From positions 1 through 64,000 of the forward strand of contig CACMHW010000003.1 of assembly GCA_902613545.1 (NCBI GenBank): DNA of 64,000 bases. Direction: 5' to 3'. The notes beneath the pieces are model-generated. The model was not told where the DNA came from, did no database searches, and saw only the letters and a list, made by a program, of their open reading frames with translations. The position numbers and the translations under genes were made by a program. Below are positions 16,611-24,710 of this stretch, one piece after another; the stretch's first letter is position 1, and each line of letters begins with the position of its first letter. The DNA is from an uncultured Pelagibacteraceae bacterium. GTDB lineage: Bacteria; Pseudomonadota; Alphaproteobacteria; Pelagibacterales; Pelagibacteraceae.

Positions 16611-16694
16611 ATGGGTTATCCAAAAAAGCACCGTGGCAGAAGAAAAATCGGCTCAAAAAAAAGAAGAGCTAGAAAAAGAAATAAAAAAAAATAA
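16611..16694 (+). CDS. Very basic 27-residue protein, possibly ribosome-associated
   Basis: From ATG 16611 to TAA 16694 the frame encodes 27 residues: MGYPKKHRGRRKIG then SKKRRARKRNKKK. Sixteen are Lys or Arg, and there is no acidic residue. A near-perfect AAGGAGG sits at the right distance, which argues strongly for expression. The composition and size resemble tiny ribosomal proteins (THX or bS22/AURKAIP1-like), but I cannot assign it to either family. It lies between the divergent metC and a membrane protein gene that starts 17 nt downstream, and may share its transcript. Confidence 0.75.
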   Translation: MGYPKKHRGRRKIGSKKRRARKRNKKK

Positions 16695-16710
16695 TCAAAA
16701 ATAAATATTT

Positions 16711-17412
16711 ATGAATGAAATAACTCAAATCCGGAAATTGAGTTTGTGGATCTTTTTTCTACCACTTATAGCAATAAACCTTTGTCTACTAATTTCTCAA
16801 AACCCTCTTATTTTAGATAATACAATTTTTAAAGTTGATATGATTGGGAGATCAGCATTCACTATTCCTTATCTTGACGGAAGCTTATCAATAAGCAGAG
16901 CGTCACGTACTTATCCTCAATATTTGATATTTAAACCTGCAATGATAGTCACTGCTATATTACTTTATTATTACTGGATAAATAATAATTTACTCATCAA
17001 TAAATACAGATCTACAAATATTAATTATAAATTTAAAACTTTTGGCATTTTATCGGCATTTTTTTTGGTTATTCATTCAATATTTTTAGGAATCAAATTT
17101 GATATTCAATTATATAAACTTTTTAGAAGAGTAATTTTACTTCTATTTATCATCTTCGAAATTATTGCCCAAGGAATATTAGTTTATCATTTAATAAAAT
17201 TAAAATCTCAGTTACTTAATTTAATAAATAATAAAATTTTAATTTTAAAAATTATTTTAGTAACTATTTTAGCAACAGTTGCAATTTTGAGTTTACCTTT
17301 ACTTGTCAGCAAAGGAAATACACATTTTAAGCATGCGTTGGAATGGAACTATTTTGTTGGAGTTATACTATTCTATTTATTTTCTAGATTTTTCTGGAAG
17401 AGAACCACATAA
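16711..17412 (+). CDS. Multi-pass membrane protein, function unknown
   Basis: A 233-residue protein with about six hydrophobic segments (around 12-30, 72-90, 110-130, 137-160, 178-200 and 213-228). The first periplasmic or extracytoplasmic loop is long and conserved-looking (MIGRSAFTIPYLDGSLSISR), followed by TYPQYLIFKPAM. I recognise no family with confidence; the layout of a long first loop and five further helices resembles Frag1/PGAP2-type proteins, but this is a weak impression. The gene ends inside the hairpin at 17411-17438, which could terminate it. Confidence 0.65.
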   Translation: MNEITQIRKLSLWIFFLPLIAINLCLLISQNPLILDNTIFKVDMIGRSAFTIPYLDGSLSISRASRTYPQYLIFKPAMIVTAILLYYYWINNNLLINKYRSTNINYKFKTFGILSAFFLVIHSIFLGIKFDIQLYKLFRRVILLLFIIFEIIAQGILVYHLIKLKSQLLNLINNKILILKIILVTILATVAILSLPLLVSKGNTHFKHALEWNYFVGVILFYLFSRFFWKRTT

Positions 17413-17438
17413 ATTTCTAGGCTTTCGCCCAGAAATTT
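17411..17438. terminator. Hairpin at the end of the membrane protein gene
   Basis: aaatttct at 17411 pairs with agaaattt ending at 17438, with ggc/gcc inside and a loop that reads GAAA on the minus strand. There is no long T tract on the plus strand, so termination there would be weak. On the minus strand the same element would close the structured stretch described next. Confidence 0.45.
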
Positions 17439-17600
17439 AGTAGTTTTGGCTCGTCGTTGTAGGCGCTACCGCCAAGCCATCCCGATGAACTATTCTAGCG
17501 CTACTAGGTTCACCTTTCTGCCCTTTAAGCTTGAACCTCTCGGTTTTTCCTTAAATGGCCAGTTAAGAGTTGCCTCTTAATTAACCTCATTACATCACAA
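17411..17600 (-). ncRNA. Candidate structured RNA, family not identified
   Basis: The 238 nt between the membrane protein and mnmA contain no convincing reading frame but many nested helices. Read on the minus strand these are: ttaagag GCAA ctcttaa (17563-17580); aggttca paired with tgaacct (17506-17512 with 17532-17538); an outer tagtag/ctacta helix (17501-17506 with 17438-17443) enclosing TTGGC/GCCAA and GTAG-CGC-CTAC; and finally the GAAA-capped hairpin at 17411-17438. The first of these shares base 17506 with the outer helix. The two GNRA-type loops appear only on the minus strand, which sets the orientation. I looked for tmRNA, SRP, RNase P and 6S signatures and found none. It could also be the 3' region of the mnmA transcript. 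Confidence 0.45.
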
Positions 17601-17650
17601 ACATACAAACAAATGTATCACTTAATACGTGTCCTATTTTTGATTGTTAA

Positions 17651-18778
17651 TTAAGTGGATAAATAATTATTAAAAGTCTTGTCTATCCAACCACCGCCAA
17701 GAACTTTATCCCCAACATCATCTTTCGAATAAAAAACACATGCTTGGCCAGGAGAAATTCCAGTTTCTTTTTCTAAAATCTCAACTTCAGCATGGTTGTT
17801 TTTAAAATTGACCTTCGATTTTAATAATCTACCAGTTGATCTAACTTTAATGTCAATGGTTTTCTCAAATTCTTTTTTTGATGCTAAAATATTTAGATCT
17901 CTTAATTGAATCTTTTTTATTTCCAAGTTTTTTTTTTCACCAACTACAATAGTATTATTGTCTGCATTTATATTAATAACATAAAGAGGATTTTCGTTAG
18001 AAATTTTAATACCTTTTCTTTGTCCTATTGTGTAATTAATGATTCCATCATGTTCTCCAATTTGATTGCCTAGTAAATCTATTATCTTTCCTTTTTTAAA
18101 TGACTCTGGTCTAAATTTTTTAATTACAGAACTATAATCGCCATTAGGAACAAAACATATATCTTGACTATCCGGTTTGTCGGCTACGTTTAAATTTAAT
18201 TTTTTTGCTAAGGACCTAGTTTCGTATTTTTCTATTTCGCCTAAAGGAAATCTTAAATAATCAAGTTGCTCTTGAGTTGTGCTAAATAAAAAGTAACTTT
18301 GATCCCTATTATAATCCTTGGCACGATACATATTTGCATGTCCATTTTTTTGAATTCTAGAAACATAATGGCCTGTAACTAAGGCGTCTGCTTTCAGATC
18401 TTTGGCATATTTAAAGAGATCTCTAAATTTAACTGTTTGATTGCATTGTACACAAGGAATTGGGGTTTCTCCAGCCGCATAACTATCTATAAATGAGTCA
18501 ATTACCTCTGATCTAAACTTTTTCTGATAATATAAAATTTCATGATTGATATTTATCTTTTCTGAAACTCTTTTGGCATCCATAATATCTTGGCCGGCGC
18601 AACATTGTCTTCCTTCCTTAGATTGTTTTGTATCATCGTAAAGCTTTAAAGTGATACCTGTAACGTCATATCCCTCTTGCTTCATTAACGCGGCAACAAC
18701 TGAAGAGTCAACTCCACCTGACATTGCTACCACTACTTTGGTTTCTTTTTTAGGTTTATTAATTCCTAGAGTATTCAT
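17651..18778 (-). CDS. mnmA: tRNA-uridine 2-sulfurtransferase
   Basis: A 375-residue protein of usual MnmA length. The ATP-pyrophosphatase P-loop is [17 protein letters not shown] (about residue 17). The catalytic cysteines are in [14 protein letters not shown] (about 105) and [12 protein letters not shown] (about 205). GHYVSR and NRDQSYFLF are also family-specific, and the C-terminal barrel ends GQACVFY. It thiolates the wobble uridine of Lys, Glu and Gln tRNAs in the cytoplasm. The gene is divergent from DUF3553 with about 40 nt between starts; downstream lies the candidate structured RNA. Confidence 0.96.
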   Translation of the reverse strand: MNTLGINKPKKETKVVVAMSGGVDSSVVAALMKQEGYDVTGITLKLYDDTKQSKEGRQCCAGQDIMDAKRVSEKININHEILYYQKKFRSEVIDSFIDSYAAGETPIPCVQCNQTVKFRDLFKYAKDLKADALVTGHYVSRIQKNGHANMYRAKDYNRDQSYFLFSTTQEQLDYLRFPLGEIEKYETRSLAKKLNLNVADKPDSQDICFVPNGDYSSVIKKFRPESFKKGKIIDLLGNQIGEHDGIINYTIGQRKGIKISNENPLYVININADNNTIVVGEKKNLEIKKIQLRDLNILASKKEFEKTIDIKVRSTGRLLKSKVNFKNNHAEVEILEKETGISPGQACVFYSKDDVGDKVLGGGWIDKTFNNYLST

Positions 18779-18818
18779 AGTTATGAGTATATAATATATT
18801 TATTATTTATTTTCCATA

Positions 18819-18992
18819 ATGCTTATTGATTTTGAACCAGGTGATTATGTTAAAAATCCTGCAAACAAGGACTGGGGTATTGGACAGGTTCAATCAATAA
18901 TAGGTAATAAAGTAACAGTTAATTTTGAAAACTATGGGAAAAGAGTAATAAACATTGAAAATGTTAAATTAGAAAAAATAGAAAATGAATAG
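18819..18992 (+). CDS. DUF3553 family small protein
   Basis: ATG 18819 to TAG 18992 encodes 57 residues starting MLIDFEPGDYVKNPANKDWG and continuing GIGQVQSIIGNKVTVNFENY. This matches DUF3553, a compact beta-barrel-like domain also seen at the C-terminus of some UvrD-type helicases (the motif resembles the CarD/TRCF-type interaction fold). It overlaps cysQ by 8 nt, indicating coupled translation. The biochemical role is unknown. Confidence 0.85.
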   Translation: MLIDFEPGDYVKNPANKDWGIGQVQSIIGNKVTVNFENYGKRVINIENVKLEKIENE

Positions 18993-19764
18993 TAACGATC
19001 TAAAAGGAATAGCGGAAGGTTTAATTGATGAATTTAATTATGCCGCTAAAGAGTCAATTAGACTTTATGAAGAAGGTTTAAAAATTCAAATTAAAGAGGA
19101 CAAATCTCCTGTTAGTAATGGAGACTTAAGAGTGAATGATTTAATCTCTAAAAAGATCTCGAAATTAACACCAGACATACCTATAATCTCGGAAGAAACT
19201 GTAGATTTAAGTAAAAAAAACAATTCAAAAATTTTTTGGCTTATTGATCCTATTGATGGAACGAAAGAATATATTGCCGGAAAAGATGAGTACACTTTAA
19301 ATGCAGCTTTAGTGATAAACAAAGTACCGGTATTAGGTTTAGTTGGTGTCCCAAAAAAAGATAGACTTTTTTTTTCTTATGCACCTGGAGAAAGTTATTT
19401 AATTGAAAAAAATAAAATAATAAAAATCAATTGTGAAAAAAAACAACCAAAGAATAAAATAGTTGCTTTATCAAGTGTTATTAAACCATCTGATGTAATT
19501 TTAAACAAGTTAAAAGAGTATAATGTTACCTCAATTGTAAAAATGGCTAGTTCTTACAAATTTTGTGTAATTGCAACTGGTGAATATGATATTTATGCTG
19601 CTAGAGAAAGAGCAAATGAGTGGGATTACGCTGCGGGACATGCTATTGCTCAAAATGCTGGAGCAATAATTAAAACTTTAGAGGAAAAACCTTTTTTATA
19701 TGGGAAAGAAGATTACAAAAATCCAAGCCTTTTAATTAGAAGATCGGAAAATTTAAATGATTAA
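18985..19764 (+). CDS. cysQ: 3'(2'),5'-bisphosphate nucleotidase CysQ
   Basis: A 259-residue inositol-monophosphatase-fold enzyme. Metal-binding motifs are PIISEE (about residue 70) and WLIDPIDGTKEYIAGKDEYT (about 88), the TKEFI-like form distinguishing CysQ from plain inositol phosphatases. The C-terminal metal site is NEWDYAAGHAIAQNAGA. It should remove the 3' phosphate from adenosine 3',5'-bisphosphate. This by-product arises from PAPS reduction and also from phosphopantetheinyl transfer to acyl carrier protein. No sulfate reduction genes are visible here. It is coupled to DUF3553 upstream and overlaps a small membrane ORF downstream. Confidence 0.9.
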   Translation: MNSNDLKGIAEGLIDEFNYAAKESIRLYEEGLKIQIKEDKSPVSNGDLRVNDLISKKISKLTPDIPIISEETVDLSKKNNSKIFWLIDPIDGTKEYIAGKDEYTLNAALVINKVPVLGLVGVPKKDRLFFSYAPGESYLIEKNKIIKINCEKKQPKNKIVALSSVIKPSDVILNKLKEYNVTSIVKMASSYKFCVIATGEYDIYAARERANEWDYAAGHAIAQNAGAIIKTLEEKPFLYGKEDYKNPSLLIRRSENLND

Positions 19765-19900
19765 AACTATACTAATTATAATTATATCTGTAAGTTTTTT
19801 TGGAATATTATTTTTCATTCTAGTTCGAAATGCTCTTAAAAGAAAACTTGACATTTTAGTAGAGGAGGAAAAAAAAAGAAAATCAGATAATTTTGATTAA
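19757..19900 (+). CDS. Small single-helix membrane protein, function unknown
   Basis: A 47-residue frame overlapping the cysQ end by 8 nt. It begins MIKTILIIIISVSFFGILFF, a single membrane helix, followed by a charged tail (RNALKRKLDILVEEEKKRK). The translational coupling and sensible topology favour a real gene, but the frame is short and its last 18 nt overlap the convergent recX gene. No family is recognised. Confidence 0.5.
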   Translation: MIKTILIIIISVSFFGILFFILVRNALKRKLDILVEEEKKRKSDNFD

Positions 19901-20443
19901 TTTTTTAAATTCTTCAGCATCAAGATCTAGAACTCTTTTAGATAAATCAAAACTAAAACCACCTCTTGCTAAAATTCCCATATCTTTTTTATAAAATAAC
20001 TCTCGGTTACTTTCTGGCCTGATAGGTCCTATTCTCCGTCTTTTACATAATTTTAATGCTGATACAAAATCAGGCTCGATTTCATTTTCTTTTATTTTAT
20101 CAATACTTTGTTTTACGTATTTATCATCAATACCTTTGCTTCTAAGAGACTGATTAATCTTATTCAAAGAGTAACCTCTTCTTAAAAGCATTCTAGCTTT
20201 TGAATCAGAATACATTTCATCATTTAAAAACTTATTCTTTTCTAAGTTCAAGACTATTTCGTCAATAATTGAAGTTACTTCCTTTTTAGATTTGCTCCCT
20301 TTAATTTTTGTTAAATATTTTTTAAGTAAGTAAACTTTTAATTGTTGTTTGGAAGGGCTATACTTTTCAAGATAAGAATATGCTAAGTCTTTTAAATTAG
20401 TAGTTAGATCTTCAAAATCACTTTTATTTGATGTGGGATTCAT
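19883..20443 (-). CDS. recX: Regulatory protein RecX
   Basis: A 186-residue, helix-rich basic protein made of repeated three-helix units. Characteristic pieces are DLAYSYLEKYSPSKQQLKVYL, FLNDEMYSDSKARMLLRRGYSLNKI and GIDDKYVKQSIDKI, followed by the third repeat GILARGGFSFDLSKRVLD. RecX binds the RecA filament and limits recombination. recA is not in this window. The gene is divergent from the ABA4-like gene at 20470 and convergent with the small ORF after cysQ. Confidence 0.88.
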   Translation of the reverse strand: MNPTSNKSDFEDLTTNLKDLAYSYLEKYSPSKQQLKVYLLKKYLTKIKGSKSKKEVTSIIDEIVLNLEKNKFLNDEMYSDSKARMLLRRGYSLNKINQSLRSKGIDDKYVKQSIDKIKENEIEPDFVSALKLCKRRRIGPIRPESNRELFYKKDMGILARGGFSFDLSKRVLDLDAEEFKKLIKII

Positions 20444-20469
20444 TACTTTAATATACTATATTATTTTTA

Positions 20470-20940
20470 ATGATAAATAATCTATTAGCTTTAATAAATT
20501 CTGAAAATATTTATTTGTTATCAAATTGGGGTGTTATTCCATTTTGGATATTATTAATTCTATTTCCAAATCATAGTTTAACAAACTTTTTTGTACAATC
20601 AGTTATTGTTCCTTTAATTTTAGGAATTGGTTACGTTTATTTATCCTACAATCTTTACTTAGAAAATAATATTTTCGATGGTTTTGAGCTTTATAGTGGA
20701 TTAGATGGATTATATTCAATGTTTGCGAATGAGAATTTATTACTAATTTTCTGGCTTCATTTTCTCGCCATTAGTTTATTTGCGGGAGCTTGGATAGTTA
20801 GAGATGCAAGAAAATATTTTATTCCAAAAATTGTTACTATACCAACACTGGTTCTAACTTATTTTACTGGACCAGTTGGGCTTTTAATTTATTGGTTTTT
20901 AAGAATTTTCTTTTCTAAAAAGATAAGCTTTAATGATTAA
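20470..20940 (+). CDS. ABA4-like (DUF4281) membrane protein
   Basis: A 156-residue protein with four membrane segments. It shows the family's SNWGVIPFWILLILFPNH near the N-terminus and the C-terminal LHFLAISLFAGAWIVRDARK, then TYFTGPVGLLIYWFLR. In plants ABA4 is needed for neoxanthin formation; bacterial homologues have been linked with carotenoid or retinal metabolism in some systems, but their activity is not settled. The stop overlaps the start of the next gene by 8 nt. Confidence 0.82.
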   Translation: MINNLLALINSENIYLLSNWGVIPFWILLILFPNHSLTNFFVQSVIVPLILGIGYVYLSYNLYLENNIFDGFELYSGLDGLYSMFANENLLLIFWLHFLAISLFAGAWIVRDARKYFIPKIVTIPTLVLTYFTGPVGLLIYWFLRIFFSKKISFND

Positions 20941-21520
20941 ACCTTTTGATTTTTATTTTGATTTTGTAAGTCCTTACTCTTTTCTCGCACACAAAGAAAT
21001 TAGAAAAATTGAGAGAAAAACTTCTATAAAGGTAAGATATAAACCAATACTTTTAGGGGGCCTACATAATTTACATGGTATCAAAGCACCAGCTTTTATT
21101 CCTGCAAAAGCAAAGCACATGATAAGAGATTGTAAATTAATAGCTGAAAGAAATAACACTAAGTTTAAATTTAACTCTTATTTTCCTATAAGAAGCTTAA
21201 ACCTTATGCGGGGTGTTTTTGTTGCTGAAGAGGATAATTTTAAAAGTTATTACATAGATAGTATATTTGATGCTATTTGGCAGGACGGATTAAATATGAA
21301 TGATGAAAATATTATAATCAAAGTTTTGAAAAATCTTAATGTTAATCCAAAAACCTTTGCTTTAAGATCAACCTCTTCTTCCATAAAAGACTCTTTGAAA
21401 AAAAGAACAAGTGAAGCATATGAAAAAGGAATATTTGGAGCTCCAACGTTTGTGTCTAATAACAAAATTTTCTGGGGTCAGGATAGAATTGAATTTGCTA
21501 TAAAAGAAGCGAGTAAATAA
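20933..21520 (+). CDS. 2-hydroxychromene-2-carboxylate isomerase-like (DsbA-fold, kappa-GST) protein
   Basis: A 195-residue thioredoxin-like protein. Features are FYFDFVSPYSFLAHKEI at the N-terminus (SPYSF replaces a CxxC active site), the LLGGLHNLHGIKAP loop typical of HCCA isomerases, and a C-terminal GIFGAPTFVSNNKIFWGQDR. Family members use glutathione to isomerise aromatic degradation intermediates, and many are uncharacterised. With no aromatic-degradation genes nearby, the substrate here is unclear. It is translationally coupled to the ABA4-like gene. Confidence 0.87.
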   Translation: MIKPFDFYFDFVSPYSFLAHKEIRKIERKTSIKVRYKPILLGGLHNLHGIKAPAFIPAKAKHMIRDCKLIAERNNTKFKFNSYFPIRSLNLMRGVFVAEEDNFKSYYIDSIFDAIWQDGLNMNDENIIIKVLKNLNVNPKTFALRSTSSSIKDSLKKRTSEAYEKGIFGAPTFVSNNKIFWGQDRIEFAIKEASK

Positions 21521-21521
21521 A

Positions 21522-21920
21522 TTATTTTTTTTCTTTTTCTATAACTTTCATACCAACATTTTTTAAAGCATCAAATCCACCGTCAACGTGTGCTACATTT
21601 TTAAAACCCATATCAACTAAAGATTTGGCTGCTAAAGCTGAACGAAAACCTGCTGCGCAAAATAAAACCATTTTTTTAATTTCACCAATTTTATTTGAAT
21701 TGTAATATGAACTATTAGGGTCTAACCAAAATTCTAACATACCTCTGGGTATGTGTTTTGAATTTTCTATTGTTCCCTCATTCCACAATTCACGAATATC
21801 TCTGACATCGATCAATGTTATTTCCTTGTTATCTGATAACTTTTTTACTTCTTCTGGGCTCAGAGTTTTAATGCTTTTTTTAGCCTCTTCGACTAATATT
21901 TGGGAAGATTTTATATTCAT
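21522..21920 (-). CDS. Rhodanese-like domain protein
   Basis: The frame is open to 21992, but that extension is hydrophobic, overlaps the divergent gene and lacks family similarity. ATG 21920 (MNIKSSQILVEEA) gives 132 residues with one complete rhodanese domain: LIDVRDIRELWNEGTIENS, HIPRGMLEFWLD and the active-site loop LFCAAGFRSALAA with the persulfide cysteine, then HVDGGFDALKNVG. It probably moves sulfane sulfur, with unknown acceptor. It is convergent with the isomerase gene with a 1 nt gap. Confidence 0.85.
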   Translation of the reverse strand: MNIKSSQILVEEAKKSIKTLSPEEVKKLSDNKEITLIDVRDIRELWNEGTIENSKHIPRGMLEFWLDPNSSYYNSNKIGEIKKMVLFCAAGFRSALAAKSLVDMGFKNVAHVDGGFDALKNVGMKVIEKEKK

Positions 21921-21939
21921 GGTATTAAAATACATATTC

Positions 21940-22962
21940 ATGAAAGAAATTAAAAGCAAAAAAAAATCAGGTTTTTTTAAAAAAATATTCATTAAAATTT
22001 GTCGTGTTCTAGGCTATGAATTAATTGACCAAGTTTTTCTTGAATTTCCAGTTTCTGATAAAAAAAGTAACGACATTTTAAGTGTTCCTGGTAAAAAATC
22101 TTTTTCCTTAGGTTTAGGTGAGTTTCCTATAACAAGAAAAGTTCAAGGTATCGATATTATAGTAAAAACATGTACTAGCGTTCAATTAGTAACACAAAAT
22201 AAAAAAAGAATTTTTGAAAAAGAAAAATCAGAATATACTTTTAGAACATTGAATTCATTGTACAGGTCTGCTTTGGACTTAAAAAAAAAATTTCCTAATA
22301 TTTTTATTCAATTTACTATAATTGATATTGGTTCTAACGAAATTAACAAGAATAAACTGTCTACTTTTTTTAATAATTTTCCTTTTAAATTTATTAATCT
22401 TGACGAAAAGAAAATTGATATGGAGCCTATGACTATAAATAAAAATAATAAAATAATTGAGAAAAATATGGCTACAACTATGAAATCAATATACGAGTCT
22501 TTTGATCATGCTCAAAAATGTAAAGATTTGGTATATTTTGTTGAAGATGATTATATTCATAAAACTGAAGCATTAGCTGAAATGGTATTTGCCTACGAAA
22601 AATTTTCTTCTATTTTCAATAGAGAACTATTTATTCTCTCAACTGATTATCCTTATCTTTACAAAAAACTTGAAAGTTCAAATATACTTGTAGGTGAAAA
22701 TTATCATTGGAGAACAGTGAAAGAATGTTTATTAACTTTTTTAACCAGCAATCAAATGCTAAATAAACATTATGAAAAGTTGTATGATATGGCTAAAAAT
22801 GAGAGCAATCCATTTGAAAAAAATCTACACGAAATTTTTGATAATGAGCTTTGCCTTTCACCATTGCCATCTTTAAGCATTCATTGTTCAAATGCGAACT
22901 CTGTCTTTGGTTTGTCCCCAAATATAGATATTAAGAAAATTTGGGAAGATAATGAATATTAA
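21940..22962 (+). CDS. Glycosyltransferase-like protein, family uncertain
   Basis: ATG 21940 (MKEIKSKKKSGFFKKIF) gives 340 residues; an in-frame ATG at 21919 is also possible but would overlap the divergent rhodanese start. The central LVYFVEDDYIHKTEALAEMV has the acidic cluster at the end of a beta strand typical of GT-A glycosyltransferases. The preceding RSALDLKKKFPNIFIQFTII and later FILSTDYPYLYK fit a Rossmann-like nucleotide-sugar fold. I cannot assign a CAZy family or sugar. The basic N-terminus may be membrane-associated. It is a single-gene unit, followed by a gene-poor stretch. Confidence 0.6.
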   Translation: MKEIKSKKKSGFFKKIFIKICRVLGYELIDQVFLEFPVSDKKSNDILSVPGKKSFSLGLGEFPITRKVQGIDIIVKTCTSVQLVTQNKKRIFEKEKSEYTFRTLNSLYRSALDLKKKFPNIFIQFTIIDIGSNEINKNKLSTFFNNFPFKFINLDEKKIDMEPMTINKNNKIIEKNMATTMKSIYESFDHAQKCKDLVYFVEDDYIHKTEALAEMVFAYEKFSSIFNRELFILSTDYPYLYKKLESSNILVGENYHWRTVKECLLTFLTSNQMLNKHYEKLYDMAKNESNPFEKNLHEIFDNELCLSPLPSLSIHCSNANSVFGLSPNIDIKKIWEDNEY

Positions 22963-23210
22963 TTCTTAAATTACCTATATTTATCAAGCAATTTGTAAAT
23001 ACAATTTTTAGACTAATTAAATTTTTTTTTATCAATTAAATTACAGATAAGTGAAAATACCATTAAATATAATTCCAAAACTTTTGAGAGATAGAAAATT
23101 TAAACAATTTAAAGAGAAAATATTGTGCCCACACCCAATTTATCGAAATTTAAGCATCAAAAATACAACCTAAAAAATTAGTCACTTAAATATTTTATAA
23201 AAATAAAAAA
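22963..23210. other. Gene-poor gap between the glycosyltransferase-like gene and amtB
   Basis: The stretch is AT-rich. It contains one 40-codon frame on the plus strand starting with GTG at 23051 and ending at 23173 (KIPLNIIPKLLRDRKFKQF...), without a ribosome binding site or recognised similarity; it could be a decayed gene remnant. The right end of the gap, 23211-23280, holds the amtB terminator. I see no tRNA or other RNA signature. Confidence 0.5.
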
Positions 23211-23237
23211 AAGGCCCGGAGGGGGTCTCCGGGCCTT
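23205..23237 (-). terminator. Rho-independent terminator of amtB
   Basis: aaggcccgga (23211-23220) pairs perfectly with tccgggcctt (23228-23237) around a 7 nt loop. On the minus strand the stem is followed by a long T run (the A run at 23203-23210 on the plus strand), the classical intrinsic terminator layout, placed 44 nt after the amtB stop. Confidence 0.93.
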
Positions 23238-23280
23238 AGTATTTCTCCAACTAACGAGGGAGGAGATAAGCTAAATTGTT

Positions 23281-24573
23281 TTAGTCTCTTATACCGTAAG
23301 CTATTACACCGACTTCTGCTTTGTCAGTTCCTAGTCTTTCGGCTTCTTTACTTATTCTTAATCCAATTGTGCTCTTAATACCTTGGAAAACAATAAATGA
23401 GACTACGAATACGAATGCCACAACTGAGATAGTTCCTAGGAATTGTGCTCCAAAAGTAACATCACTGTTTGTTAATGGCACTGCTAATGTACCCCATACT
23501 CCAGCTACTAAGTGTGCTGGAATGGCACCAACTACGTCATCAATTTTCATTTTAAACAATAATTTTACTGAGAAGTACATTAATACTCCTGCTATTGCTC
23601 CAATGAAGATTGCAGCTAACGGACTTGGCGTTAATGGCTCTGCCGTAATACCTACTAGACCGGCTATCGCACCGTTTAGCATCATTACTACGTCAGTTTT
23701 ACCACCAATTACTCTTGAAACAGTTGCGGCAGCTAAAACACCACCACCTGCAGCTAAGTTCGTATTGATATAAATTGTTGCAACTGATGAAACATCTTCT
23801 AATGTTCCAGAAGCTAATTGAGATCCACCATTAAATCCGAACCAACCTAACCAAAGTATAAATACTCCTAGAGTTGCTAACGGAATTGATGATGCAGCAA
23901 ATGGTGTCATAGACTTGACTCCGCCGCTAGAACTAAATCTTCCAGTTCTTGCTCCAAGCACTATTGCACCTGCTAAAGCGGCAGCACCACCTGCAGCATG
24001 TACTAATGTTGAACCAGCAAAGTCTGAAAATCCAGCAACAGATAACCATCCGCCACCCCACTGCCAGCCCATTGAAATTGGATAAATAATTCCAGTTAAA
24101 ATTGCGGCAAATAAGAAAAATGGCCAGATCTTAATTCTTTCAGCTAACGTACCAGATACGATTGACATTGTAGTTGCACAGAACACCATTTGGAAGAACC
24201 AATCAGAACCATCAGAATATCCTGTCTCTAATGCTGAATTATCACTCCATGGTGTGAATGAGCCAATATATCCGCCTTCTGGGATACCGTAAGCTAAATT
24301 GTAACCAACCAACCAGAACATTACTCCGGCGATTGAATATAAACCTATATTTTTTGCACAGATTGCTGATACAGATTTTGATGTTACCAATCCTGACTCT
24401 AACATTGCGAAACCTGCGGCCATCCACATGACCAAGAAACCTGACATTAAAAATAATAGGGTATTAAAAATGTATTGTACTTCTGCAGACACTGTAGTCT
24501 CAGCATAACCAAGACCTGCAAAGCCAAAATAAATGGCTGTACCTGCTAGAAAGTATCCTAAGTATTTTTTCAT
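23281..24573 (-). CDS. amt: Ammonium transporter
   Basis: A 430-residue AmtB/Rh family channel. It has a cleavable-looking N-terminal hydrophobic segment ending GYAETTVS, then eleven membrane segments with the family's MWMAAGFAMLESGLVTSKS, FAGSTLVHAAGGAAALAGA with the first twin-histidine position, WFGFNGGSQLA and the pore histidine region AIPAHLVAGVWGTLAVPL. It conducts ammonium as ammonia across the inner membrane. A cttgttgagggag-like site precedes the start. No glnK gene is adjacent, unlike the usual glnK-amtB pair. A strong terminator follows the gene. Confidence 0.96.
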   Translation of the reverse strand: MKKYLGYFLAGTAIYFGFAGLGYAETTVSAEVQYIFNTLLFLMSGFLVMWMAAGFAMLESGLVTSKSVSAICAKNIGLYSIAGVMFWLVGYNLAYGIPEGGYIGSFTPWSDNSALETGYSDGSDWFFQMVFCATTMSIVSGTLAERIKIWPFFLFAAILTGIIYPISMGWQWGGGWLSVAGFSDFAGSTLVHAAGGAAALAGAIVLGARTGRFSSSGGVKSMTPFAASSIPLATLGVFILWLGWFGFNGGSQLASGTLEDVSSVATIYINTNLAAGGGVLAAATVSRVIGGKTDVVMMLNGAIAGLVGITAEPLTPSPLAAIFIGAIAGVLMYFSVKLLFKMKIDDVVGAIPAHLVAGVWGTLAVPLTNSDVTFGAQFLGTISVVAFVFVVSFIVFQGIKSTIGLRISKEAERLGTDKAEVGVIAYGIRD

Positions 24574-24667
24574 AATTTCTCCCTTGTTGAAAAAGTTTTA
24601 TAGGATTAATAAAATTGAAAAGGAATTGAATTAACTTAATTTGAGCTATGCAGTTTTTGCAAGTATT

Positions 24668-24700
24668 TAGCCCTTATTTCAGATTATCAAATAAGGGCTA
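24668..24700 (-). terminator. Inverted repeat after the HU gene
   Basis: tagcccttattt (24668-24679) is perfectly complementary to aaataagggcta (24689-24700) with a 9 nt loop, 10 nt after the HU stop codon. It lacks a clear T tract, so it may be a weak terminator or an mRNA-stabilising 3' end. Confidence 0.65.
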
Positions 24701-24710
24701 AACTTAGAGT

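Noticed and set aside
17440..17530. Possible 5S rRNA, tmRNA, SRP or 6S RNA
   Set aside because: A ccatcccga stretch recalled 5S rRNA, but the remaining helices do not fit. No tag sequence, T-arm with CCA end, GGAAGG-type SRP loop or RNase P core was found, so the region is left as unidentified.
21921..21992. N-terminal extension of the rhodanese gene
   Set aside because: It is hydrophobic, unlike the family, and overlaps the start of the divergent glycosyltransferase-like gene.
23321..23773. 150-codon plus-strand frame
   Set aside because: It is antisense to amtB and an artefact of that gene's codon use.
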